Part shown: positions 32,769 through 46,088 of the stretch, piece after piece
How positions within the stretch are numbered: position 1 is the stretch's first letter
Layout of the letters: every line of letters begins with the position of its first letter
Source: Balaenoptera acutorostrata
Lineage: Eukaryota; Chordata; Mammalia; Artiodactyla; Balaenopteridae
Length of the DNA: 64,000 nt
Assembly: GCF_949987535.1 (NCBI RefSeq)
Contig: NC_080075.1
Span: 59,865,636-59,929,635, forward strand
Direction of reading: 5' to 3'
The notes under the pieces: model-generated
What the model was told of the DNA's origin: nothing
The model's input: the letters and a program-made list of their open reading frames with translations, nothing else
Database searches by the model: none
Position numbers and translations under genes: made by a program

Positions 32769-34651
32769 GAGAGAAAGTAGAATCTCCACTGGGTAAGTTT
32801 AAGAATTGTACTAACTATAAATTGTTTTACATCATTTACATAGAAACCTGGGAAATGAATTAAATGATCACCAGCTAGTTTATACTAACATGAATATGTA
32901 GTTTCTCCATTGGTACACTGAGTATGTATTTTTCTAAATCAGAGCTCTGTTTATAAAAACCAGCACCTTTGTACTGCAATAATCATTAATTGGAATAAAA
33001 AATTACGAATTGTCCTAATGAGGCTTTGATCATTATTCAAACCTAGTTACTCTCTTTTTAGAGAAGATAAACATTTGAGAATTATTTGTAGTACAAACAA
33101 AATCATTTTAATTGACTACTTTGAAATATAAAAAATGGCATTAAATAAAGTGATGGTAGGAATTAAAAATATGTATCTGCTCCTTGCAACTGCTGTATAA
33201 TTAATTTTTGCTTTTTCACATTCACAAATAAGAATAGTAACAGCCTTATATTATTTAGATGACATTTTGGCATACATTAAATTATTTTATTTGCAAGATC
33301 CAACTTATCTGCCTCCTTGATTTGCTTAGAAGAGAATTAAGGTTAGCTTGCATTTCCTGGATACATGAGAACTCTTCTTAGGGAGAAACAACTCAGAAGC
33401 ATGCTAAACAACAGGGAAGAATTAAAAATCATCTGGGCATAGTCAAGCATCTTGTTTAGGAGATTCAGTGATAGAATTTTGTACTTAGTTTTGTGTGCTT
33501 CACTAAGATGTTAATTTCAAGGCTTTAAAAATCCCAGAAATAAATTCAGGACAGTTATTTTCTCCTGGACAAGTAACAATTGGTGATTTGGATTAGAATG
33601 TCCTAGACTTCCCAAGAACTTTTTTCGCCTATATTTCAGCTTTGATTCTCCCTTCGTTTCTTCTTCTCCTCATTTCTTACTATTCTTCCAGGCTATTTTT
33701 ACCTGCCTTTATAAACCCAATAATTGCTTGAACCTTTCAAGTTTTCAAAATAGAGTCATTCAGACTAGGTTATAGGAAAGGATAAATCTGAACAATTTAA
33801 ACTTTGAATAATTCCCTCATACTTGTTTACTTAGATGAAAACACTTCCATTACATACATTTTAATGTACACATTCCAAAGTTCTTTCTTTCGAGGTACTC
33901 TTGGTACCTATGCTTGGTACCAAATTATTACTCTTTCCCTTGTGACATGAGATGCTTGCTATTCCCTCTTTGTTGGGAATCATGGTACAATAGACACTGA
34001 ACAAAAGGCCATGGGAAGACATAGCCCCTGACTAATACTGCCCATAGACTTCGCCCCAAAGAATACAAAAACCCACCACAATTCCTCAAAGTACATATCC
34101 TGTCCTAAGTTCATTTGATGGGCCAGAAAATAAAACGAAGACAGATCATAATAACAAGCCAAATCTCTACCACTATACTCTATCTACTTGGTTCTGAGAC
34201 ATTAAATTTTTATCTTTTAACATATATAAGATTGGGATGCATCATAAAATTGATGTTTACATTCACCTTGGTAGTTTCTTTTTTCCCTTTTTTCTCCTGT
34301 AGAGCTATTTGTAAAATGATTCCTTTATAATCCATGGAACCTTAAAATTGAAGAAATATGTCATCTTAAAAATACAGAGAAGCAAACAATCCAGGAGAAT
34401 GACAACAAGCAAAAATACTCTTCTTAGAAGTTTTAAGTCCTGCATATGTAGGACTAGAGAATAGTGTCACAACCACAATACTTTAGCTTAGATTATGGTG
34501 GAATTGATTGTCTAAAAATTAATTTTTTCTAATTTAATCAGTATTTATTAGATGCCATCAATATGCCGGCACTATAGTAGGCACCAGTCTTAGAAAAGTG
34601 AATAAGATGAAGTCTGCAAATTCTGAAACAAAACTTAAGATTTTAGTTTTT
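32769..34651. other. Mostly unique non-coding DNA
   Basis: AT-rich with no protein-like frame. Bases 34535-34605 (TCAGTATTTATTAGATGCCA, GGCACTATAGTAGGCACCAG) match the same ancient ATTTATTGAGCACCTACTAT-type repeat as 17193-17290. It borders the TSD of L1-C. Confidence 0.45.
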
Positions 34652-34892
34652 AAAAAATTGCCTCAGAGAGGACCTTCAAGATGGCGGAGAAGTAAGATGT
34701 GGAGATCACCTTCCTCCCCACAAATACATCAGAAATACATCAGAAATACATCTACATGTGGAATAACTCCTACAGAACACCTACTGAATGCTGGCAGAAG
34801 ACCTCAGACTTTGCAAACAGAAAGAAACGTCCCATGTACCTGGGTAGGGCAAAAGAAAAAAGAAAAAACAGAGACAAAAGAACAGGGATGGG

Positions 34893-35208
34893 GGCTTCCC
34901 TGGTGGCGCAGCGGTTGAGAATCTGCCTGCTAATGCAGGGGACACGGGTTCGAGCCCTGGTCTGGGAAGATCCCACATGCCGTGGAGCAACTAGGCCCGT
35001 GAGCCACAACTACTGAGCCTGCGCGTCTGGAGCCTGTGCTCCACAGCAAGAGAGGCTGCGATAGTGAAGAGGCCTGCGCACCGTGATGAAGAGTTGCCCC
35101 GCTTGCCGCAACTAGAGAAAGCCCTCACACAGAAATGAAGACCCAACACAGCCAAAAATAAATATAAAAATAAATAAATAAATAAAAGATTACTATTAAA
35201 AAAAAAAA
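34893..35208 (+). mobile_element. CHR SINE nested in L1-C 5'UTR
   Basis: A perfect 17-bp TSD, AAAAGAACAGGGATGGG, lies at 34876-34892 and 35209-35225. The SINE starts GGCTTCCCTGGTGGCGCAG with the A box near 34903-34914 and B box near 34946-34957. It ends in a TAAA-rich and poly(A) tail. It lies in the sense orientation of the L1 and post-dates it. Confidence 0.95.
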
Positions 35209-36343
35209 AAAAGAACAGGGATGGGACCTGCCCCTCTGGGAGGGAGCTGTGAAGGAGGAAAAGTTTCTACACACTAGGAAGCCCCTTCACTGGCAGAGAT
35301 AGGCGGTGGGCGGGGGGGAAGCTTCAGAGCCACAGAGGAGAATGCAGCAACAGGGGTGCAGAGGGCAAAGTGGAGAGATTCCCGTACAGAGGATCAGTGC
35401 TGACCAGCACTCACCAGCCTGAGAGGCTTGTCTGCTCACCTGCCGGGGTGGGTGGGGGTTGGGAGCTGAGGCTCCGACTTTGGAGGTCAGATCCCAGGGA
35501 GAGGACTGGGGTTGGCTGCGTGAACACAGCCTGAAGGGGGCTAGTGCACCACAGCTAGCCAGGAGGGAGTCTGGGAAAAACTCTGGAAGTGCCTAAGAGG
35601 CAAGAGACCATTGTTTTGGGGTTCGTGAGGAGAGGAGATTCAGAGCACCACCTAAACAAGCTCCAGAGATGGGCGTGAGATGCGGCTATCAGCGCAGACC
35701 CCAGAGACGGGCATGAGAAGCTAAGGCTGCTGCTGCAGCCACCAAGAAGCCTGTGTGCAAGCACAGGTCACTATCCACACCCCCCAGGGAACCTGTGCAG
35801 CCCGCCACTGCCAGGGTCCCGTGATGCAGGGACAACTTCCCTGGGAGAACACATGGTGCACCTCAGGCTGTTGCAATGTCACGCTGGCCTCTGCCACCAC
35901 AGGATCACCCAGCATTCTGCACCCTTCCCTCCCCCTGGCCTGAGTGAGCCAGAGCCCCGTAATCAGCTGCTCCTTTAACCCTGTCCTGTCTGAGCAAAGA
36001 ACAGTGGCCCTCAGGTGACCTACACGCAGAGGCAGGGCCAAATCCAAAGCTGAACCCCGGGAGTTGTGCAAACAAAGAAGAGAAAGGGAAATCTCTCCCA
36101 GCAGCCTCAGGAACAGCGGATTAAATCTCCACAATCAACTTGATGTACCCTGCATCTCTGGGATACCTGAATAGCCAATGTATCATCCCAAAATTTAGGC
36201 GGTAGACTTTGGGAGCAACTGTAGACTTGGGGTTTGCTTTTTGTATCTAATTTGTTTCTGGTTTTATGTTTATCTTAGTTTAGTATTTAGAGTATATTAT
36301 CATTGGTAGATTTGTTTATTGCTTTGGTTGCTCTATTCCTTTT

Positions 36344-36369
36344 CTTTATATATATATATATATATATGT
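36344..36369. repeat. (TA)n microsatellite in L1-C 5'UTR
   Basis: A visible run of about 12 TA dinucleotides. A shorter (AT)n run sits at the corresponding place in L1-E (61522-61533). Confidence 0.85.
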
Positions 36370-37105
36370 ATGTATTTTCCTTTTTCTCTTTTTGTGAGTG
36401 TGTATGTGTATGTGTATGCTTCTTTGTGTGATTTTGTCTGTATAGCTTTGCTTTTACCATTTGTCCTATGGTTCTGTCTGTCCTTTGTTTTTTCCTTTTT
36501 TGTTTTTTATTACTTAAATTTTTTTTTAATACTTCTTAATTTTTTATTTTAATAACTGTATTTTATTTTATTTTTTCCTTCTTTCTTTCTCTTTTTCTCC
36601 CTTTTCTTCTGAGACATGTGGCTGACGCTGTCTTGGTGCTCTGGCTGGGTGTCAGGCCGGTGCCTCTGACGTGGGAGAGCCGAGGTCAGGACATTGGTCC
36701 ACCAGAGACCTCCTGGCTCCACATAATATCAAACGGTGAAAGCTCTCCCAGAGATCTCCATCACAATGCTAAGACCCAGCTCCACTCAATGAACAGCAAG
36801 CTACAGTGCTGGACACCCTATGCCAAACAGCTAGCAAGACAGGAACACAACCCCACCCATTAGCAGAGAGACTGCCAAAAATCATAATAAGTTCACAGAC
36901 ACCCCAAAACACACCACTGGATGCGGTCCTGCCCACCAGAAAGACAGATCCAGCTTCATCCACAAAGGCATCAGTCCCCTCCCCCAGGAAGCCTACACAA
37001 CTCACTGAACCAACCTTAGCCACTGGGGGCAGACACCAAAAACAACGGGACCTACGAACCTGCAGCCTGCGAAAAGGAGACCCCAAACACAGTAAGTTAA
37101 GCAAA

Positions 37106-37986
37106 ATGAGCAGACAGAGAAACACACAGCAGATGAAGGAGCAAGGTAAAAACCCACCAGACCAAACAAATGAAGAGGAAATAGGCAGTCTACCTGAAAA
37201 AGAATTCAGAGTAATGATAGGAAAGATGATCCCAAATCTTGGAAATAGAATGGAGAAAATACAAGAAACATTTAACAAGGACCTAGAAGAATTAAAGAGC
37301 AAACAAACAAGGATGAACAACACAATAAATGAAATAAAAAATTCTCTAGAAGGAATCAATAGCACAATAACTGAGGCAGAAGAATGGACAAGTGACCTGG
37401 AAGATAAAATAGTGGAAATAACTACTGCAGAGCAGAATAAAGAAAAAAGAATGAAAAGAATTGAGGACAGTCTCAGAGACTTCTGGGACAATATTAAACG
37501 CACCAAAACTTGAAGGGTCCCAGGAAAAGAAGAGAAAAAGAAAGGGACTGAGAAAATATTTGAAGAGATTACAGTTGAAAACTTCCCTAATGTGGGAAAG
37601 GAAATAGTCAATCAAGTCCAGGAAGCGCAGAGAGTCCAAGGAGAAATCCAAGGAGAAACACTCCAAGACACATATTAATCAAACTATCAAAAATTAAATA
37701 CAAAGAAAAAATATTAAAAGCAGCAAGGGAAAAACAACAAATAACATACAAGGGAATCCCCATAAGCTTAACAGCTGATCTTTCAGCAGAAACGGCAAGC
37801 CAGAAGGGAGTGGCACGACATATTCAAAGTAATGAAAGGGAAAAATCTACAACTAAGATTACTCTACCCAGCAAGGATCTCATTCAGATTCAACAGAGAA
37901 ATCAAAACCTTTACAGACAAGCAAAACTAAGAGAATTCAACACCACTAAACCAGCTTTACAACAAATGCTAAAGGAACTTCTCTAG
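37106..37986 (+). pseudogene. L1-C ORF1, truncated by stop and frameshifts
   Basis: The ATG at 37106 is chosen because MSRQRNTQQMKEQ aligns with the L1-B start. The coiled-coil half is open to 37513 (residues 1-135, with LPEKEF, heptads and RDFWDNIKRT). A TGA at 37511-37513 ends it just before the linker. The RRM and C-terminal domain continue in shifted frames, with ENFPNVGKEI near 37580 and SFRFNREI-type sequence near 37880, and the original stop TAG at 37984-37986. The annotated tryptophan motif is RDFWDN rather than RDLWDN. It encodes no functional protein. Confidence 0.85.
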
Positions 37987-38043
37987 TCAGGAAACACAAG
38001 AGAAGGAAAGACCTACAATAACAAACCCAAAACAATTAAGAAA

Positions 38044-41000
38044 ATGGTAATAGGAACATACATATCAATTACTACCTTAATTGTAAATGGATTAAATGGT
38101 CCAATCAACAGACATAGACTGCCTGAATGGATAAAAAAACAAGACCCATCTATATGCTGTCTACAAGAGACCCACTTCAGACCTAGGGACACATACAGAC
38201 TGAAAGTGAGGTGCTGGAAAAAGATATTCCATGCAAATGGAAATCAAGAGAAAGCTGGAGTAGCAATTCTCGTATCACACAAAATAGACTTTAAAATAAA
38301 GACTGTTACAAGAGACAATGAAGCACACTACATAATGATCAAGGGATCAATCCAAGAAGAAGATATAATAACAATTGTAAATATATGGGCACCCAACATA
38401 GGAGCACCTCAATATATAAGGCAAATGCTAACAGCCATAGAAGGGGAAATCGACAGAAACACAATCAGAGTAGGGTACTTTAACACCCCACTTTCACCAA
38501 TGGACAGATCATCCAAAATGAAAATAATTGAGGAAACACAAGCTTTAAATGATACATTAAACAAGATGGACTTAATTGATATTTATAGGACATTCCATCC
38601 AATAACAACAATACACTTTGTTCTCAGGTGCTCATGGCACATTCTCCAGGATAGATCATATCTTGGGTCACAAATCAAGCCTTGGTAAATTTAGGAAAAC
38701 TGAAATTGTATCAAGTATCTTTTTCGACCACAATGCTATGAGACTAGATATCATTTACAGGAAAAAATCTGTAAAAAATACAAACACATGGAAGCTAAAC
38801 AATACATTACTAAATAACCAAGAGACTACTGAAGAAAGCAAAGAGGAAATCAAAAAATACCTAGAAACAAATGACAATGAAAACACGATGACCCAAAATC
38901 TATGGGATGCAGTAAAAGCAGTTCTAAGAGGGAAGTTTATAGCAATACAATCCTACCTCAAGAAACAAGAAACATCTCAAATAAACAACCTAACCTTACA
39001 CCTAAAGCAATTACAGAAAAAGAACAACCCCCCCCCCAAATTTAGCAAAAGGAAAGAACTCATAAAGATCAGATCAGAAATAAATGAAAAAGACATGAAG
39101 GAAACAGTAGCAAAGATCAATAAAACTAAAAGCTGGTTCTTTGAGAAGATAAACAAAATGGATAAACCATTAACCAGACTCATCAAGAAAAAAAGGGAGA
39201 CAACGCAATTCAATAGACTTAGAAATGAAAAACGAGAAGTAACAACTGACACCACAGAAATACAAAGGATCATGAGAGATTACTACAAGCAACTCTATGC
39301 CAATAAAATGGACAACCTGGAAGAAATGGACAAATTCTTAGAAAATCACAACCTTTGAGAGTGAACCAGGAAGAAATAGAATATATAAACAGACCAATCC
39401 CAAGCACTGAAATTGAGACTGTGATTAAAAATTTTCCAACAAACAAAAGCCCAGGGCCAGATGCCTTCACCGGCAAATTCTATCAAACATTGAGAGAAGA
39501 GCTAACACCTATCCTGCTCAAACTCTTCCAAAATATAGCAGAGAGAGCAACACTCCCAAACTGCAAGGCCACCATCACACTGATACCAAAACCAGACAAA
39601 GATGTCCCAAAGAAAGAAAACTATAGGCCATATCACTGATGAACAAAGATGCCAGAATTCTCAGTGAAATACTAACAAACAGATTCCAGAAAAACATTAA
39701 AAGGATCATACGCCATGATCAAGTGGGGTTTATCCCAGGAATGCAAGGATTCTTCAATATATGCAAATCAATCAATATGATACACAATATTAACAAATTG
39801 AAGCAGAAAAACCATATGATCATCTCAATAGATGCAGGAAAAGCTTTTGACAAAATTCAACACCCATTTTTGATAAAAACTCTCCAGAAAGTAGGCATAG
39901 AGTGACCTTACCTCAAAATAATAAAGGCCATATATGACAAACCCACAGCCAACATCGTTCTCAGTGGTGAAAAACTGAAACCATTTCCTCTAAGATCAGG
40001 AACAAGACAAGGTTGTCCACTCTCACCACTGTTATTCAACATAGTTTTGGAAGTTTTAGCCACAGTAATCAGAGAAGAAAAAGAAATAAAAAGAATCCAA
40101 ATTGGAAAAGAAGAAGTAAAGCAGTCTCTGTTTGCAGATGACATGATAATATACATAGAGAATCCTAAGATGCTACCAGAAAACTACTAGAGCTAATCAA
40201 TGAATTTGCTAAAGTAGCAGGATACAAAATTCATGCACAAAAATCTCTTGCATTCCTATATACTAAATGATGAAAAATCTGAAAGAAAAAATAAGGAAAC
40301 ACTACCATTTACCATTGCAACAAAAAGAATAAAATACCTAGGAATAAACCTACCTAAGGAGACAAAAGACCTGTAGGCAGAAAACTATAAGACACTGATG
40401 AAAGAAATTAAAGATGATACCAACAGATGGAGAGATATACCATGTTCTTGGATTGGAAGAATCAACATTGTGAAAACGAGTATACTACCCAAAGCAATCT
40501 ACAGATTCAATGCAATCCCTATCAAACTACCAATGGCATTTTTCACAGAAGTAGAACAAAAAGTTGCACAATCTGTATGGAAACACAAAAGACCCTGAAT
40601 AGCCAAAGCAATCTTGAGAAAGAAAAACAGAGCTGGAGGAATCAGGCTCCCTGACTTCAGCCTGTACTACAAAGCTACAGTAATCAAAACAGTATGGTAC
40701 TGGCACAAAAACAGAAATATAGATCGATGGAACAGGATAGAAAGCCCAGAGATAAACCCACGCACCTATGGTCACCTTATCTTTGATAAAGGAGGCAAGC
40801 ATATACAGTGGAGAAAAGACAGCCTCTTCAATAAGTGGTGCTGGGAAAACTGGACAGCTACATGTAAAGGAACGAAATTAGAACACTCCCTAACACCATA
40901 CACAAAAATAAACTCAAAATGGATTAAAGACCTAAGTGTAAGGCCAGACACTATAAAACTCTTACAGGAAAACATAGGCAGAACACTCTATGACATAAAT

Positions 41001-41904
41001 CACAGCAAGATCCTTTTTCACCCACCTTCTAGAGAAATGGATGTAAAAACAAAAATAAACAAATGGGACCTAATGAAACTTCAAAGCATATGCACAGCAA
41101 AGGAAACCATAAACAAGATGAAAAGGCAACCCTCAGAATGGGAGAAAATATTTACGAATGAAGCAACTGACAAAGGATTAATCTCCAAAATTTACAAGCC
41201 GCTCATGCAGCTCAATATCAAAAAAAAACAAACAACCCAATCCAAAAATGGGCAGAAGACCTAAATAGACATTTCTCCAAAGAAGATGTACAGATTTCGG
41301 ACAAACACATGAAAGGATGCTCTACATCACTCATTATTAGAGAAGTGCAAATCAAAACTATAGTGGGGTATCACCTCACACCAGTCAGAATGGCCATCAT
41401 CAAAAAATCTACAAACAATAAATGCTGGAGAGGGTGTGGAGAAAAATGAACCATCTTGCACTCTTGGTGGGAATGTAAATTGATATAGCCACTATGGAGA
41501 ACAGTATGGAGGTTCCTTAAAAAACCAAAAATAGAACTACCATACGACCCAGCAATCCCACTACTGGGCATATACCCTGAGAAAACCATAATTCAAAAAT
41601 AGTCATATACCAAAATGTTCATTGCAGCTCTATTTACAATAGCCAGGACATGGAAGCAACCCAAGTGTCCATCACAGATGAATGGATAAAGAAGATGTGG
41701 CACATATATACAATGGAATATTACTCAGCCATAAAAATAAACGAAATTGAGTTATTTGTAGTGAGGTGGATGGACCTAGAGACTGTCATACAGAGTGAAG
41801 TAAGTCAGAAAGAGAAAAACAAATACTGTATGGTAACACATATATATGGAATCTTAAAAAAAAAAAAAAAGGTTCTGAAGAACCTAGGGGCAGGACAGGA
41901 ATAA
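38044..41904 (+). pseudogene. L1-C ORF2, catalytic RT box kept but frame broken
   Basis: The ATG at 38044 lies 57 bp after the ORF1 stop. The endonuclease half is open to about 38610 (QETHF present, GDFN changed to GYFN), then shifts frame in the SRIDH region (38618 onward). Stops or shifts follow near 39358, 39637, 39903, 40190 and 40266. The RT box LFADDMI is intact at 40128-40148. The cysteine cluster near 41421-41450 contains a stop. The usual C-terminus HIYGI runs on without a stop through an A-run into KKKKK and ends at 41904. L1-A shows the same read-through ending. Confidence 0.85.
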
Positions 41905-42237
41905 AGACGCAGACATAGAGAATGGACTTGAGGACACAGGGTGGGGGAAAGGTAAGCTGGGACGAAGTGAGAGAGTGGCATGGACATATATACACTACGA
42001 AATGTAAAACTGATAACTAGTGGGAAGCAGCCACATAGCACAGAGAGATCAGCTCGGTGCTTTGTGACCACCTGGGTGGGGGTGGGATAGGGAGGGTGGG
42101 ACGGAGATGCAAGAAGGAGGAGATATGGGGATATATGTATATGTATAGCTGATTCACTTTGTTATAAAGCAGAAACTAACAGACCATTGTAAAGCAATTG
42201 TACTTCAATAAAGGTGTTAGAAAAAAAATTGCCTCAG

Positions 42238-44235
42238 TTTTCTAACTATAAAATTACTATACAGTAAGTCAAAATCTAAAAGAACATAGCAAAAGCAACT
42301 TAATGGGACATAATAAAATGTAAAACAGCTCTATGGTTCTCTTTAACTTGGAATCAGAGACATGAGTTTAACAGTAATGAATTTATGACTCATCAAGAGA
42401 GATTGTAATTTTAAAAGGAACATGATATTTAGGTGACAGTTTAAAAGGCGTCAAATTACTATATTCAACCTTGTATTTCACAAATCTTTAGAAGAGCAAC
42501 AAAAAATATTTGTAACAATGTGACTTGTTTCATTTTTCCTATTGATAACAACTTTTCATTGCCACCATGCTAGTGAATTAAACTGTATTGATTAAAGGTT
42601 ATTTTAATAACAGACTTCAAAAGAACCTTAAAAGAGGCTGATCTTACAGATTCTATTCTATATATTTAAAATCTGTTTATTATTGCCCTTCCATTTTCCT
42701 GTTTAGGGTGTTTGCTTTAATTTAAAATCTTGTTAATAACCGTGAGTTGTAGGAAATGAAGGCTCTGACAATGAAACTTGATAAAGTAAATTTTGACAGC
42801 CAGTTACATTTATTCAAATTGTAGATTGAGATTATGAAAAAGTGACCGCATTCTTTACATCTTGAATCTGGACTAGTGAGAGAACCCAGGGATAAAATGA
42901 GGGGTGGCGACTTTTGATCAATGGTAACGTATGAGAATCCAACCACGAGAGGCAGAAGGCCAAGCAAAATGTTGGTAATATGTGTAGAGGGTTTCTTGTG
43001 TGGTTGACCCCCTGGAAAGAATGTCTGTCCACTTCATGCACTTATACACACCCAGTTTGGGCTGGACCAAGGTCAAGTCTGCAAAGTGCCACATTATCTT
43101 TGAGTTTATTATGATGTGGACTTGGAGACCAGTGACTGCTACTCCTAGTTCTGTGGTTTTCCAAAATATTCCATTAGTCTAAGGTTTGTTGTGGGTGCAG
43201 CAAAGTGCTGCCATTAGGTGAGGTTGTTGTCTGGGTCCGGGTATACTTTCTGTCAACACACACACATGAAGAAACCAGTTTGTCTCACAGACAGGCATGG
43301 TGCATGGACCTAGGGGGTGCATTCACCATTTTGGATGTAGCAGGAAACAGGCGATGAGACTGCGTCGTGCTGGTTTCTCTCTACCTATGTTACAGGGAAG
43401 ATCCAGATGTCATATTTTGAAGTAACATCATGGAGACAGGGGTTAGAGCTAGGGTGATGATATAAAAGTAGGTAGGAAGAGGGTGGGACACAGATGTGCC
43501 GATCTTTGTCTTAAATGCAAGTGTTTTTTTGAGGCTGGAGCATCAGAATTCAATGAGACCTTCCATTTCAAACACCTTGCAAAACACAAAAGGTTTTGAT
43601 AAAGGTTGGGTTAAATTCTCTTCTACTTTCTCTCCTCTTTTTGAGTTTTCTTACCAGTGTTTCTCCTCCATACGAAATGCAGATTTTCAATCTGGCAATA
43701 ACAGTTTCCTCTAGATCTATGTCTATCTCTAGCTACATCTTCATCTCTACATATATGTGACTTAATTTTTTTCTTTTTAGGTAAAACAAAGAAGACCTTT
43801 GTTTAAGGAATGTGATTAGATGTTACATTTGGACAGAGGGGCTGAAAATAGACCTAGTATGTTATTTAGGCAGCGATGATGCTCTATTGCAAGTATCACA
43901 AAAGTATTTTGGGGTGAAAATATACCCAAGGAAACACTCTAAGCCATTATCCGAATCACTTAATGATAAAAAATAAAGTATGCATTCTTTAGAGAAAACA
44001 ATCTCTCTCTGATAATTCAGTGGCAGCTGCATTCTGTGAACTGCTGTTTATGTTTCTTTAAATAGCAGCATTATTGCAATGAGATGAAAGCTGTAAGTCA
44101 ACTCTGCCATTTTACAGTTTTCTGAATATACACAATATTCATACATGTAAAAAAGAAAAGAATAGTACAAAAGTGTTAATGCACAGGGTCAGGATTAGAG
44201 GTAGCAATCTCTCATGATTGATACTGTTAACTTTT
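42238..44235. other. Unique-looking non-coding DNA
   Basis: There is no recognisable gene or repeat. The short open frames here (for example 42967-42722 and 43496-43714) have no domain or codon character. Confidence 0.5.
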
Positions 44236-44350
44236 GCTCTTTAAAGAACTGTGGTAAAATATATGCAACAGAATATGTACCATTTCAACCACTGTAAGTG
44301 TACAATTCAGCGTGAACACATTCACAATGTTTGATGATGTTACAGTTTGA
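44236..44350 (-). mobile_element. L1M 3'UTR scrap
   Basis: GTGGTAAAATATATGCAACA and ACCATTTCAACCACTGTAAG match the complement of an old L1M 3'UTR. Nothing else of that element is nearby. Confidence 0.55.
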
Positions 44351-44724
44351 AAATTAAAACTTTGTAATTAATTGCTTCCAAATCAAAATTTTGTGTTTCC
44401 ATCTACTGGTAGAAGGAAAAGATGGAAAAACAAGATTAAAAAAAAATGGGTGGGAGATTGAGGAATAAACAAACTTGATTAAAATTTTAGATGAAGTTTT
44501 TTTGTTTTGTTTTGTTTTTACTGACACTGTAAGTTTTATTTTTTTCTGTTGGTTTCATAAAATCCTAAAACACTATCCTAAAATCAGATGGAGTGAAAAG
44601 CAATTACATTTTGTAGATGTAAAATGCTTTTTGAAATTGATATTTCTTCCCTTTTATGACTAAGCTCTTGGCTAGAAAAATGTTGCAATAACACATCAGA
44701 AATATGTTATATTTAAAAGGAGAG

Positions 44725-44986
44725 GGCTTCCCTGGTGGCGCAGTGGTTGAGAATCCGCCTGCCAATGCAGGGGACACGGGTTCGAGCCCTGGTCTGGGAG
44801 GATCCCACATGCCACGGAGCAACTAGGCCCGTGAGCCACAATTACTGAGCCTGCGCATCTGGAGCCTGTGCTCCGCAACAAGAGAGGCCACGATAGTGAG
44901 AGGCCCGCGCACCGCGATGAAGAGTGGCCCCCGCTTGCCACAACTAGAGAAAGCCCTCGCACAGAAACGAAGACCCAACACAGCCA

Positions 44987-45029
<43 letters not shown>

Positions 45030-45045
45030 ATTTAAAAAAAAAAAA
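44725..45045 (+). mobile_element. Full-length CHR SINE with (TAAA)n tail
   Basis: The TSD AAAAGGAGAG lies at 44715-44724 and 45046-45055. The pol III A box TGGCGCAGTGG is at 44736-44746 and the B box GGTTCGAGCCC at 44779-44789. The tRNA-unrelated part follows, then (TAAA)n at about 44984-45031 and an A-run. This is the best-preserved SINE in the window and lies outside any L1. Confidence 0.97.
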
Positions 45046-45055
45046 AAAAGGAGAG

Positions 45056-45854
45056 TTCATTGTTGTATCAAAGCTTATAATAGAATTTTAGGCTTTAGAC
45101 TTGGAAGATACGTTAGTGATCACCAAGTCTGAATCCCTCATTTTATAACCAAGGAAAATGAGGTCAATAAGGATTTATCTTTCTATCTACCCATCTCTTC
45201 ACCTAGAACATGATTTGTTCTAGAAAGTATTTTAAAGTGGTTTACAAGGATACATAAAAGATAGATAACATATTGGAAGTAGGTGCAAAAGGCAAGGGGG
45301 AAAAAAAAGCAGGATCATAAAAAGGGTAGCCAGAACTGAAACTAACTCAGAAATGCACACTATTAAATCCTAAGCATTTGGTAGGGCATAACCTCAGATT
45401 AGACTCTAAGTCTTCTACTGGTCGGTGTATAGAAGGAAATCTGATTAGCTAAGCAATTCACCACCTAATTGTTCAGAAGATGGACCACTATTTACAACAC
45501 AAGGAAGAAATGTCTCCTGAGAGTCTTATGAAGAGGGCACGTTTTCTAAATCAGCAGCTTCTTCAGGGACTTCACTGCAGGAGACGGAGTAACAAATTCC
45601 TAGGACTGTGTCTCATGCAGGCTGACTGGGTCTCACCTGGGTGCAATTCAGTAAAAGTTCTCCTTGAATGATTTGAGGCCTTCTCCTTCAGTCCTGGGAA
45701 GGACACTGGTGTGTTGAGTCCTACACAGGGCAGCTGCAGCTTCTTTCTCAATCAGCCATCTGGGATTCAAGCTGTGATTTTCCAGGTGGTTGAGGAGCGC
45801 CTATGACTTGGCATCATGAGACTTCCTGGAACTCAGATTTCCTCTAAATTAGTG
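45056..45854. other. Unique-looking DNA with a faint MIR3-like patch
   Basis: Bases about 45085-45165 (TTTAGACTTGGAAGATACGT, CCTCATTTTATAACCAAGGA) resemble a MIR-type repeat. No gene is seen. Confidence 0.4.
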
Positions 45855-46017
45855 TTTTGCAAACATAGTTTGGGCATGTGAATCTTCTGGGATGCTTGTT
45901 AATAAATGCAGATTTCTCTACCTCATGTATATTGATGATTCAGCAAGTCTAGGTAGGGCCCAGGAATCTATGTGTGACACAAGTGTGAGGAGACACACTT
46001 TGAGAAATGCTGGACCA
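45855..46017 (+). mobile_element. MER5-like hAT-Charlie element
   Basis: TTTTGCAAACATAGTTTGGG, AATAAATGCAGATTTCTCTA, GATGATTCAGCAAGTCTAGG and CACACTTTGAGAAATGCTGG follow the MER5A consensus from end to end. It is non-autonomous and was mobilised by hAT transposases in early mammals. Confidence 0.75.
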
Positions 46018-46088
46018 TCTTTTCTTGGAAAGGGGATTGGTTACTTGATCCTTTAAGTGTGCTGTATCTATGCTTCAGCTGCAGTCTT

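Larger units (their letters stand above)
34667..37105 (+). promoter_or_regulatory. L1-C 5'UTR (internal promoter region), SINE-interrupted
   Basis: The first 30 bases contain CAAGATGGCGGA, a YY1-type site typical of L1 5' ends. A GC-rich part spans about 35216-36120. A T-rich, TA-repeat-bearing part spans 36190-36600, followed by a C-rich leader to the ORF1 ATG. Without the 316-bp SINE and its TSD it is about 2.1 kb, long compared with the roughly 0.9 kb of L1-B. Promoter activity is inferred from the family. Confidence 0.6.
34667..42222 (+). mobile_element. L1-C: full-length young-type L1 LINE, defective
   Basis: A perfect 15-bp TSD, AAAAAATTGCCTCAG, flanks it at 34652-34666 and 42223-42237. 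The order is 5'UTR (start AGAGGACCTTCAAGATGGCG), ORF1 37106-37986, 57-bp spacer, ORF2 38044 to about 41904, and a 3'UTR with a G-rich tract near 42071-42105 and an AATAAA signal at 42207-42212. A CHR SINE is nested in the 5'UTR. Its body layout is the most complete in the window, yet both ORFs carry stops and frameshifts. It can be used as the reference for placing the other fragments. Confidence 0.95.

Noticed and set aside
36769..37611. 280-codon open frame on the minus strand
   Set aside because: It is the antisense of L1-C ORF1 and 5'UTR leader. It has no domain of its own, and similar antisense frames occur opposite ORF1 of L1-A and L1-B.
44725..44800. Possible tRNA gene (A and B boxes present)
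   Set aside because: The boxes belong to the tRNA-derived head of a CHR SINE. There is no cloverleaf, and a SINE body, poly(A) and TSD follow.
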